In this document: positions 1 to 9,244 of the stretch, piece after piece
Layout: every line of letters begins with the position of its first letter
How positions within the stretch are numbered: the stretch's first letter is position 1
Assembly: GCA_046328525.1 (NCBI GenBank)
Contig: JAXLWK010000010.1
Location: 1 to 64,000, forward strand
Direction: 5' to 3'
Length of the DNA stretch: 64,000 nucleotides
Source: JBDHWG01 sp046328525
Lineage (GTDB): Bacteria; Chloroflexota; Anaerolineae; Epilineales; JAHCIE01
Program-made: the position numbers and the translations under genes
Notes under the pieces: model-generated
Database searches by the model: none
Told to the model about the DNA's origin: nothing
What the model saw: the letters and a program-made list of their open reading frames with translations, nothing else

Positions 1-63
1 TGTGGAGCTACCGCGGATAGCCCTCGCGTGGAGGAATCTTCACGTTACCGACTTCCGTCGGCT

Positions 64-69
64 GTACAA
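64..69 (+). promoter_or_regulatory. possible -10 box of the cytochrome gene
   Basis: TACAAT lies 63 bases before the preferred start at 133. The best -35 candidate is TTCACG at 39-44 with a 19-base spacer, which is long, so this is a weak call. Bases 1-12 match one end of a dispersed inverted repeat also found at 59671-59682. Confidence 0.25.
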
Positions 70-132
70 TAGAAGAGCGCCCCCTTTCGAGAGCCGACGG
101 TGTCGTCAGCGCGGGCGCGAAAGGCAGGCTGT

Positions 133-1506
133 ATGAGGCGCATTGATCCCCTGCGCTGGCTGTTGCTGGCGCTGGCCGTAGTCGTCGCGGGCGGCCTGAG
201 TCTCTTGCTCTTCGACACGCTCGGCCACGGCGGCGCCAACGCCGCGCCCCTCGGGGCGCCGGGCGCCGACGGGCAGTACATCGTGCTGAGCTGGAACGAC
301 CTGGGGATGCACTGCTACAACCAGGACTTCCAGGACCTCGCCGTCCTGCCGCCCTTCAACACCCTCTGGGCGCAGGTCATCCGCGTCGGCGATCCACCCC
401 AGATTGTGACGAGCGGCATCACCGTCAGCTACTCGTTCCCAGACAACACCTACTCCGTCGGCAAGTCGAACTTCTGGACGTATGCCCCGGCGCTGTTCGG
501 AGTCACGCTGCCGCCCAACATCGGCCTCAAGGGCAAGGGTCTGGCCGGGACGATGGACCTTCGCGGCGACCACTTCACCGCCGAGGGCATCCCCCTGACC
601 GAGTTCCGCGACAGCGCCCCCACGACCCCCTATCCCTACCAGCTCGCCACCATCATCGTGCGCGACGCGGGCGGGCAGGAGCTGGCGCGGCAGACCGTCG
701 TCGGCCCCGTCTCCACGGAGATGCACTGCGACACGTGCCACCACGACGGCGGCGTCGAGGGCATCCGCACCGGCAAGGTCGAGACGAACATTCTGACACT
801 GCATGATCGGGAAGAAGCGGAGGACTACCCGCCCGGCCACGGCGGGGCGCTCATGGGCCGCCGCCCGGTGTTGTGCGCCGAGTGCCACGCCTCCAACGCC
901 CTGGGCGCGCCCGGCGTCCAGGGGCTACCGAGCCTGTCGCGGGCGATGCACGACAAGCACCAGGACGTCGTGCCGTCCACTCTGGCCGGCTGCTACAGCT
1001 GCCACCCCGGCCCACAGACCCAGTGCCTGCGCGACGTGATGTCGTCGCAGCACGGCATGACGTGCATTAGCTGCCACGGCCCCTTGCAGCAGGTCGCCGC
1101 CAACCCGAACCCGTGGCTCAACGAGCCGCGTTGCGACAACGGGCAGTGCCACGGCAGCGCCTACGCCCAGGACCAGGCGCTGTATCGGATGTCGAAGGGC
1201 CACGGCGGGGTGTACTGCGAGGGCTGCCACGACAGCACCCACGCCATCGCGCCGAGCACGCAGCCCAACGACGCCATCAAGTTCGTCAACCTCCAGGGCC
1301 ACGGGGGGCCGGTTGACACGTGCACCGTGTGCCACGCGACCGCGCCGACATCGGGCGGCCCGCACGGGCTGGCGGCTCCGACGCCGGGCGCGACGCCTAG
1401 CCCGACATCTACCGCGCCCACACCGCCGCCGCCCACCCTGACACCGACGTCCACCATCAGCCCGGACCAGACGCAGCGCCTCTACCTGCCGCTGGTGACG
1501 CGGTAA
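133..1506 (+). CDS. secreted multihaem c-type cytochrome
   Basis: A 457-residue exported protein with an N-terminal hydrophobic segment (about residues 7-30) and seven haem-binding motifs: CDTCH, CAECH, CYSCH, CISCH, one CX4CH (CDNGQCH), CEGCH and CTVCH. The first 200 residues have no haem motif and form a separate, probably beta-rich domain; the haem part follows and then a Thr/Pro-rich linker ending in LYLPLVTR, a C-terminal signature I associate with secreted Chloroflexota proteins. The ATG at 133 is preferred over the one at 100 because it places a normal signal sequence at the N terminus. Probable role is extracytoplasmic electron transfer; donor and acceptor cannot be told. It is a single gene with no cytochrome-biogenesis neighbour in view. 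Confidence 0.85.
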   Translation: MRRIDPLRWLLLALAVVVAGGLSLLLFDTLGHGGANAAPLGAPGADGQYIVLSWNDLGMHCYNQDFQDLAVLPPFNTLWAQVIRVGDPPQIVTSGITVSYSFPDNTYSVGKSNFWTYAPALFGVTLPPNIGLKGKGLAGTMDLRGDHFTAEGIPLTEFRDSAPTTPYPYQLATIIVRDAGGQELARQTVVGPVSTEMHCDTCHHDGGVEGIRTGKVETNILTLHDREEAEDYPPGHGGALMGRRPVLCAECHASNALGAPGVQGLPSLSRAMHDKHQDVVPSTLAGCYSCHPGPQTQCLRDVMSSQHGMTCISCHGPLQQVAANPNPWLNEPRCDNGQCHGSAYAQDQALYRMSKGHGGVYCEGCHDSTHAIAPSTQPNDAIKFVNLQGHGGPVDTCTVCHATAPTSGGPHGLAAPTPGATPSPTSTAPTPPPPTLTPTSTISPDQTQRLYLPLVTR

Positions 1507-1513
1507 GGTCTTG

Positions 1514-1605
1514 CCCTTCTCCCCGTGGGAGAGGTTGGGTGAGGGTCTTAATGCTCACACGAGGTTCTAAGACCCTCACCCCGTCCCTCTCCCACGGGGA
1601 GAGGG
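1514..1605. repeat. large inverted repeat, family A (CCCTCACCC/CTCTCCC type)
   Basis: Arms 1514-1550 and 1568-1605 are nearly perfect inverse complements. Each arm itself contains the small hairpin CTCCCCGTGGGAG-type core. It lies between the convergent cytochrome gene and the propeller-like gene, so it could also act as a terminator. Related copies are at 20544-20570, 24505-24536, 27756-27777, 29519-29552, 32040-32130, 36940-36976 and 50182-50280. Confidence 0.8.
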
Positions 1606-1718
1606 GGCCAGAAATGGGAACGAGACCAGCTGTAGTGGCGAGGAGCTAAGAGGCCTACCCCGGAAGGCACAGAATACACGGAAAGGGATGCAAGCGTGCA
1701 GCATCAGCAGCGTGAACA

Positions 1719-2862
1719 CTACGGCGCCCGATAATGGTAGATCGAGCCGTCGTTGCCCGTTGCCCAAACGTCGTTGGAGCCGACGACCGATAAGTTCCAC
1801 AGCGTCACCCATGGCAGCGTGGCTACCGTTTTCCAGCTTTGACCATCCCATTGGTCGAGGTAGCCTAGATACAGGAAGTTAGGGTATGCCGAGAGAGAGG
1901 CCTGTGTCCCAACCGCCCAGGCGTTATTCGGGGCAGTACCCTGGATGTCAAATAGCCCATGATCTCCGATCTGTGTATGATCCCACGCCGAGCCGTTCCA
2001 ATGGGCTATGTCAGCCGAGTTTCGGCAAAATGACTGCATGTGAGAAGGGTTGTAACACTCGGCTTGCCCGCTCACTAGCCACCCGCCATGTGGGCCAGGC
2101 ATTGAATATATGCCTACTCCCTCTGAAGGTGCATGGTTGTGCCACTGCGCGCCATCCCAATGCTCGGCACTGCTCAAATTCGCCAACCACAGGTCAGTTG
2201 AGGACGTACCCGACAACCAAGAAAAGCCGGCGTCGGGCTGGGGACTGGGGACCTCGTTCCAGGCATCGCCGGTCCAGTGATGAATGACCGTGTGCACCGG
2301 AACTGATTCCTCTGCAAGCATCCAAACATCAGAGGCGCTAAACTCAATCAGAGCGTAAGGTATGCGGCCTTCCCAGCGCGTGACGCTCCAGCCCGACCCG
2401 TCCCAATGAAACATGGCGCCTTGTGGTGCGGAAGCGAATACCCAGACGTCCGAGTCACTGACCACAAACATAGTCGCCGAACCGCCCAATGGTGGTGTGT
2501 CCGTGCGCCTCCATTCCGAGCCGTCGAAGCGCCAGATTATGACTGAATAGTCCGGCCCCCACCCGGCAGCCCAGCCGAGGCATGAAGACAACATGACTAT
2601 CTTGAGTACGTACCGAGAGTCGCCCGGCGGCGTGTATTTCGTCCACTGGCCTGCCGGGTCAGGTCGGCAAGGCGAGCGCTGGAGCATGGGGAGATAGAGG
2701 GAGGCAGCCGCCGTCGGTGTCAGATCGGGGGCAGGGGTTTCGCCGGCGGCGCGGGGGGGCAGCGGCGGGCAGTGTGGCGGGCAGCGAGAGGACCAGAGCG
2801 ACGAGCGCGAGGGTGAAGGCGGCGCTCGTGGCGAGCCATGTGATGCGCAAGAGTGTTTTCAT
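1719..2862 (-). pseudogene. secreted beta-propeller-like protein, frame broken at a G7 run
   Basis: Two pieces in different frames form one gene. The first (start 2862, AGGAG 9 bases upstream) encodes a clear signal peptide, MKTLLRITWLATSAAFTLAL and on. The second (to 1719) has no signal peptide of its own but carries five or more repeats of the type HWDGxxW followed by SxxDVW, as in propeller-like blades. Removing one base from the run of seven G at 2753-2759 joins them as ..AAPRAAGETPAPDLTPTAAASLYLP.. and gives about 380 residues, including the LYLPML motif seen in other secreted proteins of this lineage. The break may be a sequencing error, a true mutation or slippage-based phase variation; the sequence alone cannot decide. 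Function unknown. Confidence 0.7.
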
Positions 2863-2933
2863 GGTGTAAGCTCCTGTATCTGAGACGACAAAGGAGCAAC
2901 AGGAGATACGGCCAGGCTATCTTCCTACGTGAA

Positions 2934-3362
2934 TCAGGCCGACTGGTCGTGGAGAAGGGCTTGGTAGCCTGCTTGCTGGAAGTGCTTATCCGGCGTCAAG
3001 GCAGCGGTGAGGTCTCGATCCTGCATAACGACAAACGAAATGCAGTCCGTCAAACCCCATTCCTTGTCAGGGCGCTCGCGGTACAGCTGGAACGCCCGGC
3101 TATACAGGTCGTGGGTTAGCGGGACGATCTCGATCTGGGGGTCGTTTTCCAGAGCGGTGAGGAGCTTGACACTCGCAGCCCGATAGCGCGCTTTGGACAG
3201 CGCGTTTCCGATTTCCAGAAGTACGGCTCGCGTGGTAATAAGGCGTGTCATCGCCGTTTCTAGCTCGTCGGCCAGTCGCGTCGCGCTCTCGTGCAACATG
3301 TCATGCGGATTGGCCAGCGCGAGAGCAAAGGCAGTGTCCAGAAAGACGTTACGGGGCAGCAT
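2934..3362 (-). CDS. PIN-domain ribonuclease toxin (VapC-like)
   Basis: A 142-residue PIN-domain protein. Acidic residues expected for metal binding are visible: D9 in FLDTAF, E50 in LLEIGNAL, and aspartates in the GLTDCISF and TPDKHF segments. PIN toxins cleave RNA and are held inactive by a partner. The start overlaps the end of the upstream DUF104-type gene by 14 bases, the usual arrangement for antitoxin followed by toxin in one transcript. Target RNA is not predictable. Confidence 0.85.
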   Translation of the reverse strand: MLPRNVFLDTAFALALANPHDMLHESATRLADELETAMTRLITTRAVLLEIGNALSKARYRAASVKLLTALENDPQIEIVPLTHDLYSRAFQLYRERPDKEWGLTDCISFVVMQDRDLTAALTPDKHFQQAGYQALLHDQSA

Positions 3363-3582
3363 CAGGTTCGCCGTCGTACAGATAGGCGTCTACGTTGGTG
3401 GCGAAATCGGCCGGTGCGTCGAGATTCAGTGACCGAGCGGTACGGAGAAAGGACAACGCCGAATCGGAGGCTGGCTCCACGGCCTCAATCGTAATACGAA
3501 CACGGGTATTGGGCGCGAGCGCCAGCGGCTCTTCCGGCTGCAGGGCCTTCCCGTCAAATACCGCTTCGATTGTTGTTGCCAT
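3349..3582 (-). CDS. DUF104-type antitoxin
   Basis: A 77-residue protein whose N-terminal half (IEAVFDGKALQPEEPLAL, then RVRITIE) fits the DUF104/AF2212 antitoxin family, a small beta-barrel that partners PIN toxins. The ATG at 3582 is chosen because GGAGG lies 7 bases upstream; an ATG at 3600 has no such site. The C-terminal half (about residues 42-77) is likely to thread into the toxin. First gene of the toxin-antitoxin pair. Confidence 0.75.
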   Translation of the reverse strand: MATTIEAVFDGKALQPEEPLALAPNTRVRITIEAVEPASDSALSFLRTARSLNLDAPADFATNVDAYLYDGEPDAAP

Positions 3583-3673
3583 CCCAGACCTCCACACCAT
3601 CTACGTACCTCTTGCACGAGCTATTATAACGCACGAAGAGAAAAGAGTTGAACTCTCCCCATTCTGACGACAC

Positions 3674-5050
3674 CTACACCCCCGTAGGCTTCAAGAGGTG
3701 GACGGTCGCGCCGAGGGCGGCTTCCGCCGACTCCTGGATGGTCTCCGGCAGGCCGGGGTGCGGGTGCAGCGTCTCCGCCAGGTCGGTGAGCGTCGCGCCC
3801 ATCTCCATCGCCAGCGCCACTTCGCCGACAAGCTCCCCCGCCCGCGCCCCGATGATCGTCGCGCCTAGCAGCACCCCCGTGTCCTTCTCGGCGACAGTCA
3901 GCACCGAGCCGTCCGGCGCGGCGAGGGTTAGCGCGCGGCCGCTGGCGGCCAGGGGGAAGCGCCCGGTCACGACTGTGTAGCCGGCGGCCTCAGCCTCGGC
4001 GGCGCTCATGCCGACGGCGGCGACGGCCGGCTCCGACCACACGACCTTCGGCACGGCCTGGGGCGCGTACTGCGCCGGCAGCCCGGCGATGCTCTCGGCG
4101 GCGACCTTGCCCTGCTTGATGGCGACGGTCGCCAGGGGGAGGCCGCCGGTCACGTCGCCGACGGCATAGATCGCCGGGTTACTGGTGCGCAGCCGGTCGT
4201 CCACCGGCAGGAAGCCGCGCTCGTCGGGCTGGATGTGGACGGTGTGCAGGTGAAGGTCCGCAGTGCGCGGAACGAGGCCCTCGGACACGACGACCGGGCC
4301 GTCGCCGTTGAGCGCCGCGACGGGGTCGGCTACGTTCAGCTCGATCTTGACGCCGAGCTTCTTGAGACCCGCCTGCACCATGCGGCCCGCCGTCGGGTCA
4401 AAGTCGTCGAGCAGCTTGCGCCCGGCCGGGATGAGCAGCCGCACCGCCACGCCGAGCTTGCCGTAGATCGTCGCAATCTCGGCGGTGACGTAGTCCGCGC
4501 CGATGATGGTTACGCCGGCGGGCAGGTCGGGGAGTTGGAGGGCCTGGGCGGGCGTGAGAACGCGCTCGCCGTCGAAGTCGAGGCCGGGTAGCGGCGCGGG
4601 CGATGCGCCAACGGCGATGATGCAGTTGTCGAAGGCGTAGCGCAGCGAGCCGTTCTCGCCCTCGACGCGGATCTCTTTCTCCGCCAGGAACCAGCCCAGA
4701 CCGTGGACGATCTGCACGCCGTAGCCTTCGAGGAGTTGGCGCACCCCTTTCGTGAGGCGCTCGACGATGCCGCCCTTCCACGCCTGCATGCGCCCGAAGT
4801 CCACGTGGACGCCGTCCACGCACACGCCCATCTCGCCGAGGGAGCGCGCGCGCCAGTAGCTATCGGCGGCGGAGAGGAGGGCTTTCGAGGGGATGCAGCC
4901 CTCGTTCAGGCACGTCCCTCCCATCGGGCCGGGGTCCACGATGACGACTTTGCGGCCGAGCTGGGCGAGGCGGATCGCCGCCACGTAGCCGCCCGGCCCC
5001 GCGCCCAGCACCACCACATCCACCGCCGTCGCCAGATCGCCGACTACCAT
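3674..5050 (-). CDS. lpdA: dihydrolipoamide dehydrogenase (E3)
   Basis: A 458-residue flavoprotein that reoxidises the lipoyl group of E2 and reduces NAD. Visible parts: FAD-binding GAGPGGYVAA near residue 16, redox-active disulfide C47-C52 in GGTCLNEGCIPSKAL, a second dinucleotide fold in the middle, AVGDVTGG for FAD, and the C-terminal HPHPGLPET that supplies the active-site histidine. The ATG at 5050 is preceded by GGAGGGTGT; the longer ATG at 5095 lacks a ribosome site. It is the last gene of the operon, 132 bases after E2. Confidence 0.95.
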   Translation of the reverse strand: MVVGDLATAVDVVVLGAGPGGYVAAIRLAQLGRKVVIVDPGPMGGTCLNEGCIPSKALLSAADSYWRARSLGEMGVCVDGVHVDFGRMQAWKGGIVERLTKGVRQLLEGYGVQIVHGLGWFLAEKEIRVEGENGSLRYAFDNCIIAVGASPAPLPGLDFDGERVLTPAQALQLPDLPAGVTIIGADYVTAEIATIYGKLGVAVRLLIPAGRKLLDDFDPTAGRMVQAGLKKLGVKIELNVADPVAALNGDGPVVVSEGLVPRTADLHLHTVHIQPDERGFLPVDDRLRTSNPAIYAVGDVTGGLPLATVAIKQGKVAAESIAGLPAQYAPQAVPKVVWSEPAVAAVGMSAAEAEAAGYTVVTGRFPLAASGRALTLAAPDGSVLTVAEKDTGVLLGATIIGARAGELVGEVALAMEMGATLTDLAETLHPHPGLPETIQESAEAALGATVHLLKPTGV

Positions 5051-5124
5051 ACACCCTCCAACGAGAGGCCGCTCACCACGGAATACACGGAACACACGGA
5101 CAACAAGAAGAGAAAGCGTAGTGA

Positions 5125-5136
5125 CGACTTCAGTCG
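5125..5136. repeat. short inverted repeat CGACTTCAGTCG
   Basis: CGACT/AGTCG around TC lies between E2 and E3. The same short sequence or its complement appears at 41942-41951 (imperfect) and at 55466-55477, each time in an intergenic gap, so it is a small dispersed repeat. Confidence 0.5.
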
Positions 5137-5182
5137 TTCCCGCCCCGGACGCGGCTGGAAGTCGCTACTACCAAACGCCGCC

Positions 5183-6562
5183 TCACATCATGTCGAGCAT
5201 GAGCGCTTCGGGGTTCGCCAGGAGCGCCTTGACCCGGCCGAGGAACGCCGCGCCCGCCGCGCCGTCAATCAGGCGGTGGTCGAAGCTGAGCGCCAGGGGC
5301 AGCATGGGCCGCGCCTCGATGCGGCCGTCCACGACCACGGCCTTTGGTTCGATGCGCCCGACGCCCAGGATGGCGACCTCCGGCGGGTTGATGATGGGCG
5401 TCCCCTGCAGGCCGCCGAAGCTGCCGAAGTTGGTGATGCTGAAGGTGCTGCCGGATAGCTCCGGCGGGGATAGCCGCCGCTCCCGCGCGCCCTCGGCCAG
5501 GCGGTTCACCTCGGCGGCGACCGCCATGAGCGTCAGGCGGTCGGCGTGGCGCACCACCGGCACGACCAACCCTTCGGGGATGGCCGCCGCGACGCCGATG
5601 TGGTAGTAGCGGCGCAGAAGGATTTCGCCCCGCTCCATGTCCAGTGTCGCGTTGAAGTACGGGTTCTCCTTAAGCGCCTGCACCACGACCTTGACGAAGA
5701 TCGGCGTGTAGCTCAGGCGGATGCCCCGCCGCTCGGCCTCCGGCGCGAGGGCCGCCTTGAGGGCGACGAGCTTCGTCGCGTCCACCTCCTCGAAGCTGGT
5801 GACGTGGGGTACGCGCCACGCGATCTCCATGCGCTCGGCGATGCGCCGCCGCAGCCCGTGCAGCGCCTCGCGCTCGACGCGCTCTTCCAGGGGCGCGGCC
5901 GAGACGGCGGGAGCCGCCGATGTTGGCGCGGGGGCCGGCGCGATGACGGCGGGCGCCGGGGTTGGCGCGGCGGTCTCAACGGGGAGCGGGCCGCTCTCGG
6001 CAAAGCGCCGCACGTCCTCCGGCAGGACGCGGCCGACCGGCCCGCTCCCCGGCACCTGGGCGATGTCTATGCCGAGCTGGAGGGCGAGCTTGCGCACCGC
6101 CGGCGCGGCCAGAACGCGGCGGGCGGGACCGCCGGCGCCGGGAGCCGGGGACGGCGACGCGGCTGGGGGCGCGGGCGGAGATGACGGTGTCGCCGCGAGG
6201 GTAAGGCCCGGCGGCGTCCCGGCGGCGGCGGGCGGGTGGCCGTCGGTGGACTTGCCGTTGCTGCGTCCCGCCTGGGGCGGCGGCGGCGGTGGCTGAGTCT
6301 GTGGCGCGGGTGCGGGGACAGCGGCGGCGGCCGGCGCGATGACGAGCAGGACGTCGCCGACGTGGGCGACGCGCCCGGCCGGGGAGCGCAGCTCCTGCAC
6401 GCGGCCGGCGACGGGCGACGGCAGCTCGACCACGGCTTTGTCGGTCTGGATCTCGACGATGGGCTGGTCGCGCTTGACGACATCTCCGACCGCGACTAGC
6501 CAGCGCAGGACCTCGGCCTCGTGGATGCCCTCGCCGACATCCGGCAGCTTGAACTCAACCAC
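5183..6562 (-). CDS. pdhC: dihydrolipoamide acyltransferase (E2)
   Basis: A 459-residue core subunit of a 2-oxoacid dehydrogenase complex. One lipoyl domain at residues 1-80 with the lipoylated K42 in QTDKAVVELP, a Pro/Ala-rich linker, a peripheral-subunit-binding domain at about 148-188 (VRKLALQLGIDIAQVPGSGP), a second linker, and the catalytic acyltransferase domain with the DHRLIDG motif (H429, D433). It starts 12 bases after E1beta. The acyl substrate (pyruvate or branched-chain 2-oxoacids) cannot be settled from sequence alone. Confidence 0.92.
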   Translation of the reverse strand: MVEFKLPDVGEGIHEAEVLRWLVAVGDVVKRDQPIVEIQTDKAVVELPSPVAGRVQELRSPAGRVAHVGDVLLVIAPAAAAVPAPAPQTQPPPPPPQAGRSNGKSTDGHPPAAAGTPPGLTLAATPSSPPAPPAASPSPAPGAGGPARRVLAAPAVRKLALQLGIDIAQVPGSGPVGRVLPEDVRRFAESGPLPVETAAPTPAPAVIAPAPAPTSAAPAVSAAPLEERVEREALHGLRRRIAERMEIAWRVPHVTSFEEVDATKLVALKAALAPEAERRGIRLSYTPIFVKVVVQALKENPYFNATLDMERGEILLRRYYHIGVAAAIPEGLVVPVVRHADRLTLMAVAAEVNRLAEGARERRLSPPELSGSTFSITNFGSFGGLQGTPIINPPEVAILGVGRIEPKAVVVDGRIEARPMLPLALSFDHRLIDGAAGAAFLGRVKALLANPEALMLDMM

Positions 6563-6574
6563 GGCGATGCTCCT

Positions 6575-7555
6575 TTACGGTTCGAGGGTGCGGCGGATGG
6601 CGGCGGCGATGCGCGCCGGGTTCGGCAGCACCAGGTCCTCGACGCTGGGCAGCGGGAACGGCATGTCCGGCGACGTGACGCGCTCGACCGGCTTCAGCAG
6701 CGAGTAGAGGCACTGTTCATTGATGACGGCGATGACTTCGGCCCCGACGCCGCCGGCGCGCGCCGCCTCGTGCACCACCACCGCCCGCCCGGTCTTGGTG
6801 ACCGATTGCGCGATGCACGCCTCGTCCATCGGCGCGATGGTGCGCAGGTCGAGGACCTCCACCGTCGCCCCGTCCGTTTTCTCGATCTCCTCCGCCGCCG
6901 CGAGGGACGCCTGCACCATTGCGCCGTAGGTGACGACGGTGACGTCGCTGCCCGGCCGCACGATGTTGGCCTCGCCGATGGGGAGCGTGTAGCGCTCGCT
7001 CGGCACGTCCTGGCGGAAGGAGCGGTAGAGCTTCATGTGCTCCAGGAAGATGACCGGGTCGGGGTCGTCCACGGCGGCGTGGAGCAGGCCCTTGGCGTCA
7101 TACGGGTTCGACGGGATGACGACCTTGATGCCCTGGAGGTGCATGTACAACGCCTCGACGTTGTCCGAGTGCATCTCCGGCGTGCGGACGCCGCCGCCGA
7201 ACGGGGCGCGAATCACCAGCGGCACGGTGTACACGCCGCCGGAGCGGTAGCGCAGGCGCGTCGCCTGCGACGCAATCTGGTTGAACGAGGTGAATGTGAA
7301 GCCGGCAAACTGGATCTCGGCGATAGGGCGTAGGCCGTAGGCCGCCATGCCCACCGCCGTACCGATGATGCCGCTCTCCGCCAGGGGCGTGTCGAACACG
7401 CGCCGCTCGCCGAAGCGCTCTTGCAGGCCGTCGGTGACACGAAAAACGCCGCCATTGCGGCCGACGTCTTCTCCGAATATCAGGACGCGCTCGTCGCGCT
7501 CCATCTCCTGCGCCAGGGCGTTGTGGATGGCCTCGACCATTGTCATGCGCGGCAT
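6575..7555 (-). CDS. pdhB: 2-oxoacid dehydrogenase E1 beta subunit
   Basis: A 326-residue transketolase-like subunit that forms the thiamine-diphosphate site together with E1alpha. Typical segments: MTMVEAIHNAL at the N terminus, IFGEDVG, FDTPLAESGIIGTAVGMA (with the conserved glutamate) and the HSDNVEA region; the C-terminal domain includes VVVHEAARAGGVGAE. The ATG at 7555 sits 4 bases after the E1alpha stop and uses the GGGGAG of the E1alpha end as ribosome site, so the two subunits are translationally coupled. Confidence 0.94.
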   Translation of the reverse strand: MPRMTMVEAIHNALAQEMERDERVLIFGEDVGRNGGVFRVTDGLQERFGERRVFDTPLAESGIIGTAVGMAAYGLRPIAEIQFAGFTFTSFNQIASQATRLRYRSGGVYTVPLVIRAPFGGGVRTPEMHSDNVEALYMHLQGIKVVIPSNPYDAKGLLHAAVDDPDPVIFLEHMKLYRSFRQDVPSERYTLPIGEANIVRPGSDVTVVTYGAMVQASLAAAEEIEKTDGATVEVLDLRTIAPMDEACIAQSVTKTGRAVVVHEAARAGGVGAEVIAVINEQCLYSLLKPVERVTSPDMPFPLPSVEDLVLPNPARIAAAIRRTLEP

Positions 7556-7559
7556 GGCC

Positions 7560-8633
7560 CTACTCCCCCTTCTCCAGCTCGCGCCGCAACGCCGCGCGCT
7601 GACGCTCGAGCTGCGGCGTGGGCGCTGCGAAGGTGACGTCGAATAGCTCCAGGGGGTCCTGGGGCGGCAGGCTCTCGACCGTTTCAATCGCGGCCTGGAT
7701 GCGGTGGTCCGCTTCGTCGTGGATGCGCGTCTCGAGGGCCTCGTCCAGCAGCCCGCGCCCGGCGAGGTAGGCCTTGAAGCGGGCGATGGGGTCTTTCGCC
7801 AGCCACTCCGCCACGATGTCCTCGCTGCGGTACTTCTTGGGGTCGTCCGCCGTCGTGTGCGCGCCGAGCCGGTAGGTCATCGCTTCGATAAGGGTCGGTC
7901 CGCCGCCGGCCCGCGCCCGCTCGACGGCCTCGGCGACGATGCTGTACACGGCCAGCACGTCGTTGCCGTCCACCACGTGGCCGGGCATGCCGAACGCCGG
8001 GCCGCGGTCGGCGATGTAGCGCGCCGCCGTCTGCTTGCGGCGCGGCACGGAGATGGCCCAACCGTTGTTCTGGACGACGAAGACGATGGGCGCCTGGAAG
8101 ACACCCGCAAAATTCAACGCTTCGTTAAAATCCCCCTCGCTGGACGCGCCGTCCCCGCACACGGCGAGCACCACATCTGGCTTGCCCTCGTACTTGATCG
8201 CCATTGCTACGCCGACGGCGTGGAGCATCTGGGTCGCCAGGACGATCTGGATGGGCAGGCAGTGGGTCTCGCGCGGGTAGCCGTCGGAGACGTAGCCCTT
8301 GTATACCTCAACGATGGCCTCGGTGGAGACGCCCTTCATGAGGTAGCAGAGGATTTCGCGGTACGAGCCGATCGCCCAGTCGTCCGCCTTGAGGGGCGCC
8401 GCCATGCCGACGGAGGCGGCCTCCTGGCCGTTGAGCGGGCCGAATGTGCCGATGCGACCCTGCCGCTGCAAGGCCACCATGCGGTCGGAGAAGATGCGGC
8501 CGTAGACCATCCAGCGGTAGAAGTCGAGGAGTTGTTCAGGGGAAAGATCGGGAACTGGGCCAATGACCTGGCCGTCGGGGGTCAGGACCTGAAACACCGA
8601 ATCCGAGAGCACTAACTCTGAAGTCGGCACCAT
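7560..8633 (-). CDS. pdhA: 2-oxoacid dehydrogenase E1 alpha subunit
   Basis: A 357-residue thiamine-diphosphate enzyme that decarboxylates the 2-oxoacid. The cofactor motif runs from GDG (about residue 160) to VVQNN (about 189); GSYREILCYL and the later RLGAHTTADDP are also typical. The ATG at 8633 follows AAGGAGG, but only two bases separate them; the GTG one codon later would be better spaced, so the start is sure to within a codon or two. First gene of the operon pdhA-pdhB-pdhC-lpdA. Confidence 0.93.
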   Translation of the reverse strand: MVPTSELVLSDSVFQVLTPDGQVIGPVPDLSPEQLLDFYRWMVYGRIFSDRMVALQRQGRIGTFGPLNGQEAASVGMAAPLKADDWAIGSYREILCYLMKGVSTEAIVEVYKGYVSDGYPRETHCLPIQIVLATQMLHAVGVAMAIKYEGKPDVVLAVCGDGASSEGDFNEALNFAGVFQAPIVFVVQNNGWAISVPRRKQTAARYIADRGPAFGMPGHVVDGNDVLAVYSIVAEAVERARAGGGPTLIEAMTYRLGAHTTADDPKKYRSEDIVAEWLAKDPIARFKAYLAGRGLLDEALETRIHDEADHRIQAAIETVESLPPQDPLELFDVTFAAPTPQLERQRAALRRELEKGE

Positions 8634-8686
8634 TGCCTCCTTGTACATAAGACACACGTGCCAGGATGCAAGAAAACACGACGAAA

Positions 8687-8716
8687 ATTGTAGTCCCGGC
8701 GGCTCAAAACTGCCAA
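8687..8716 (-). promoter_or_regulatory. promoter of the 2-oxoacid dehydrogenase operon
   Basis: On the minus strand TTGGCA (8711-8716) is separated by 18 bases from TACAAT (8687-8692). Predicted transcription starts near 8680, leaving a leader of about 48 bases. The match is five of six at both boxes. Confidence 0.55.
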
Positions 8717-8815
8717 CCAAATCCCAGGCGCGAGGGACAGACGAAAGGACGCCGCCGGGTAGACTCTCTAGAGCGATAGAGTGGCGTGATGGTGAACAAC
8801 AAGGGAGGCATAACG

Positions 8816-9205
8816 ATGTTCAACGACAGTGAGCAAACATATCTACGCAGTCAACGCCTGGGCCGCATCGCGACCGTCTCGCCGGCCGGCCAGCCGGACG
8901 TAGCCGCTGTGAGCTACCGCTTCGACGGCGAGACGTTCACGATAGGCGGCTTCTTCAATGCCCGCACCCTCAAGTACCTCAACGTCAAGAAAGGCCAGCG
9001 CCGGGTCGCCTTCGTCGTTGACGACGTAGCGGCCACCGAGCCCTGGACGCCGCGCGGCATCAAAATCCACGGCCACGCCGAAATTGTCGAGACGCCCGAC
9101 GGCCCCTTCCTCCGCGTCACGCCGGACAAGAAGTGGAGCTGGGGCGTCAATCAACCGGCTTATGTGGACGGCAAGCCCACCATAGAGCGGGCGCAGCGAC
9201 AGTGA
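8816..9205 (+). CDS. PPOX-class flavin/F420-dependent oxidoreductase
   Basis: A 129-residue split-barrel protein of the pyridoxamine-5'-phosphate oxidase-like class, of the short type often annotated as F420-dependent. Visible features are the opening LRSQRLGRIATVSPAGQPDVA, the central strand KGQRRVAFVVDD and the C-terminal WGVNQ. The start at 8816 follows GGGAGG; the ORF could be opened further upstream but without a ribosome site. Substrate unknown. It is divergent from the 2-oxoacid dehydrogenase operon. Confidence 0.75.
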   Translation: MFNDSEQTYLRSQRLGRIATVSPAGQPDVAAVSYRFDGETFTIGGFFNARTLKYLNVKKGQRRVAFVVDDVAATEPWTPRGIKIHGHAEIVETPDGPFLRVTPDKKWSWGVNQPAYVDGKPTIERAQRQ

Positions 9206-9244
9206 GGCATCGGATTCAGTACTAACGGGAGCAAAACACATACC

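Noticed and set aside
1886..2287. A 133-codon plus-strand frame
   Set aside because: Antisense to the propeller-like gene, which has clear repeats and a signal peptide.
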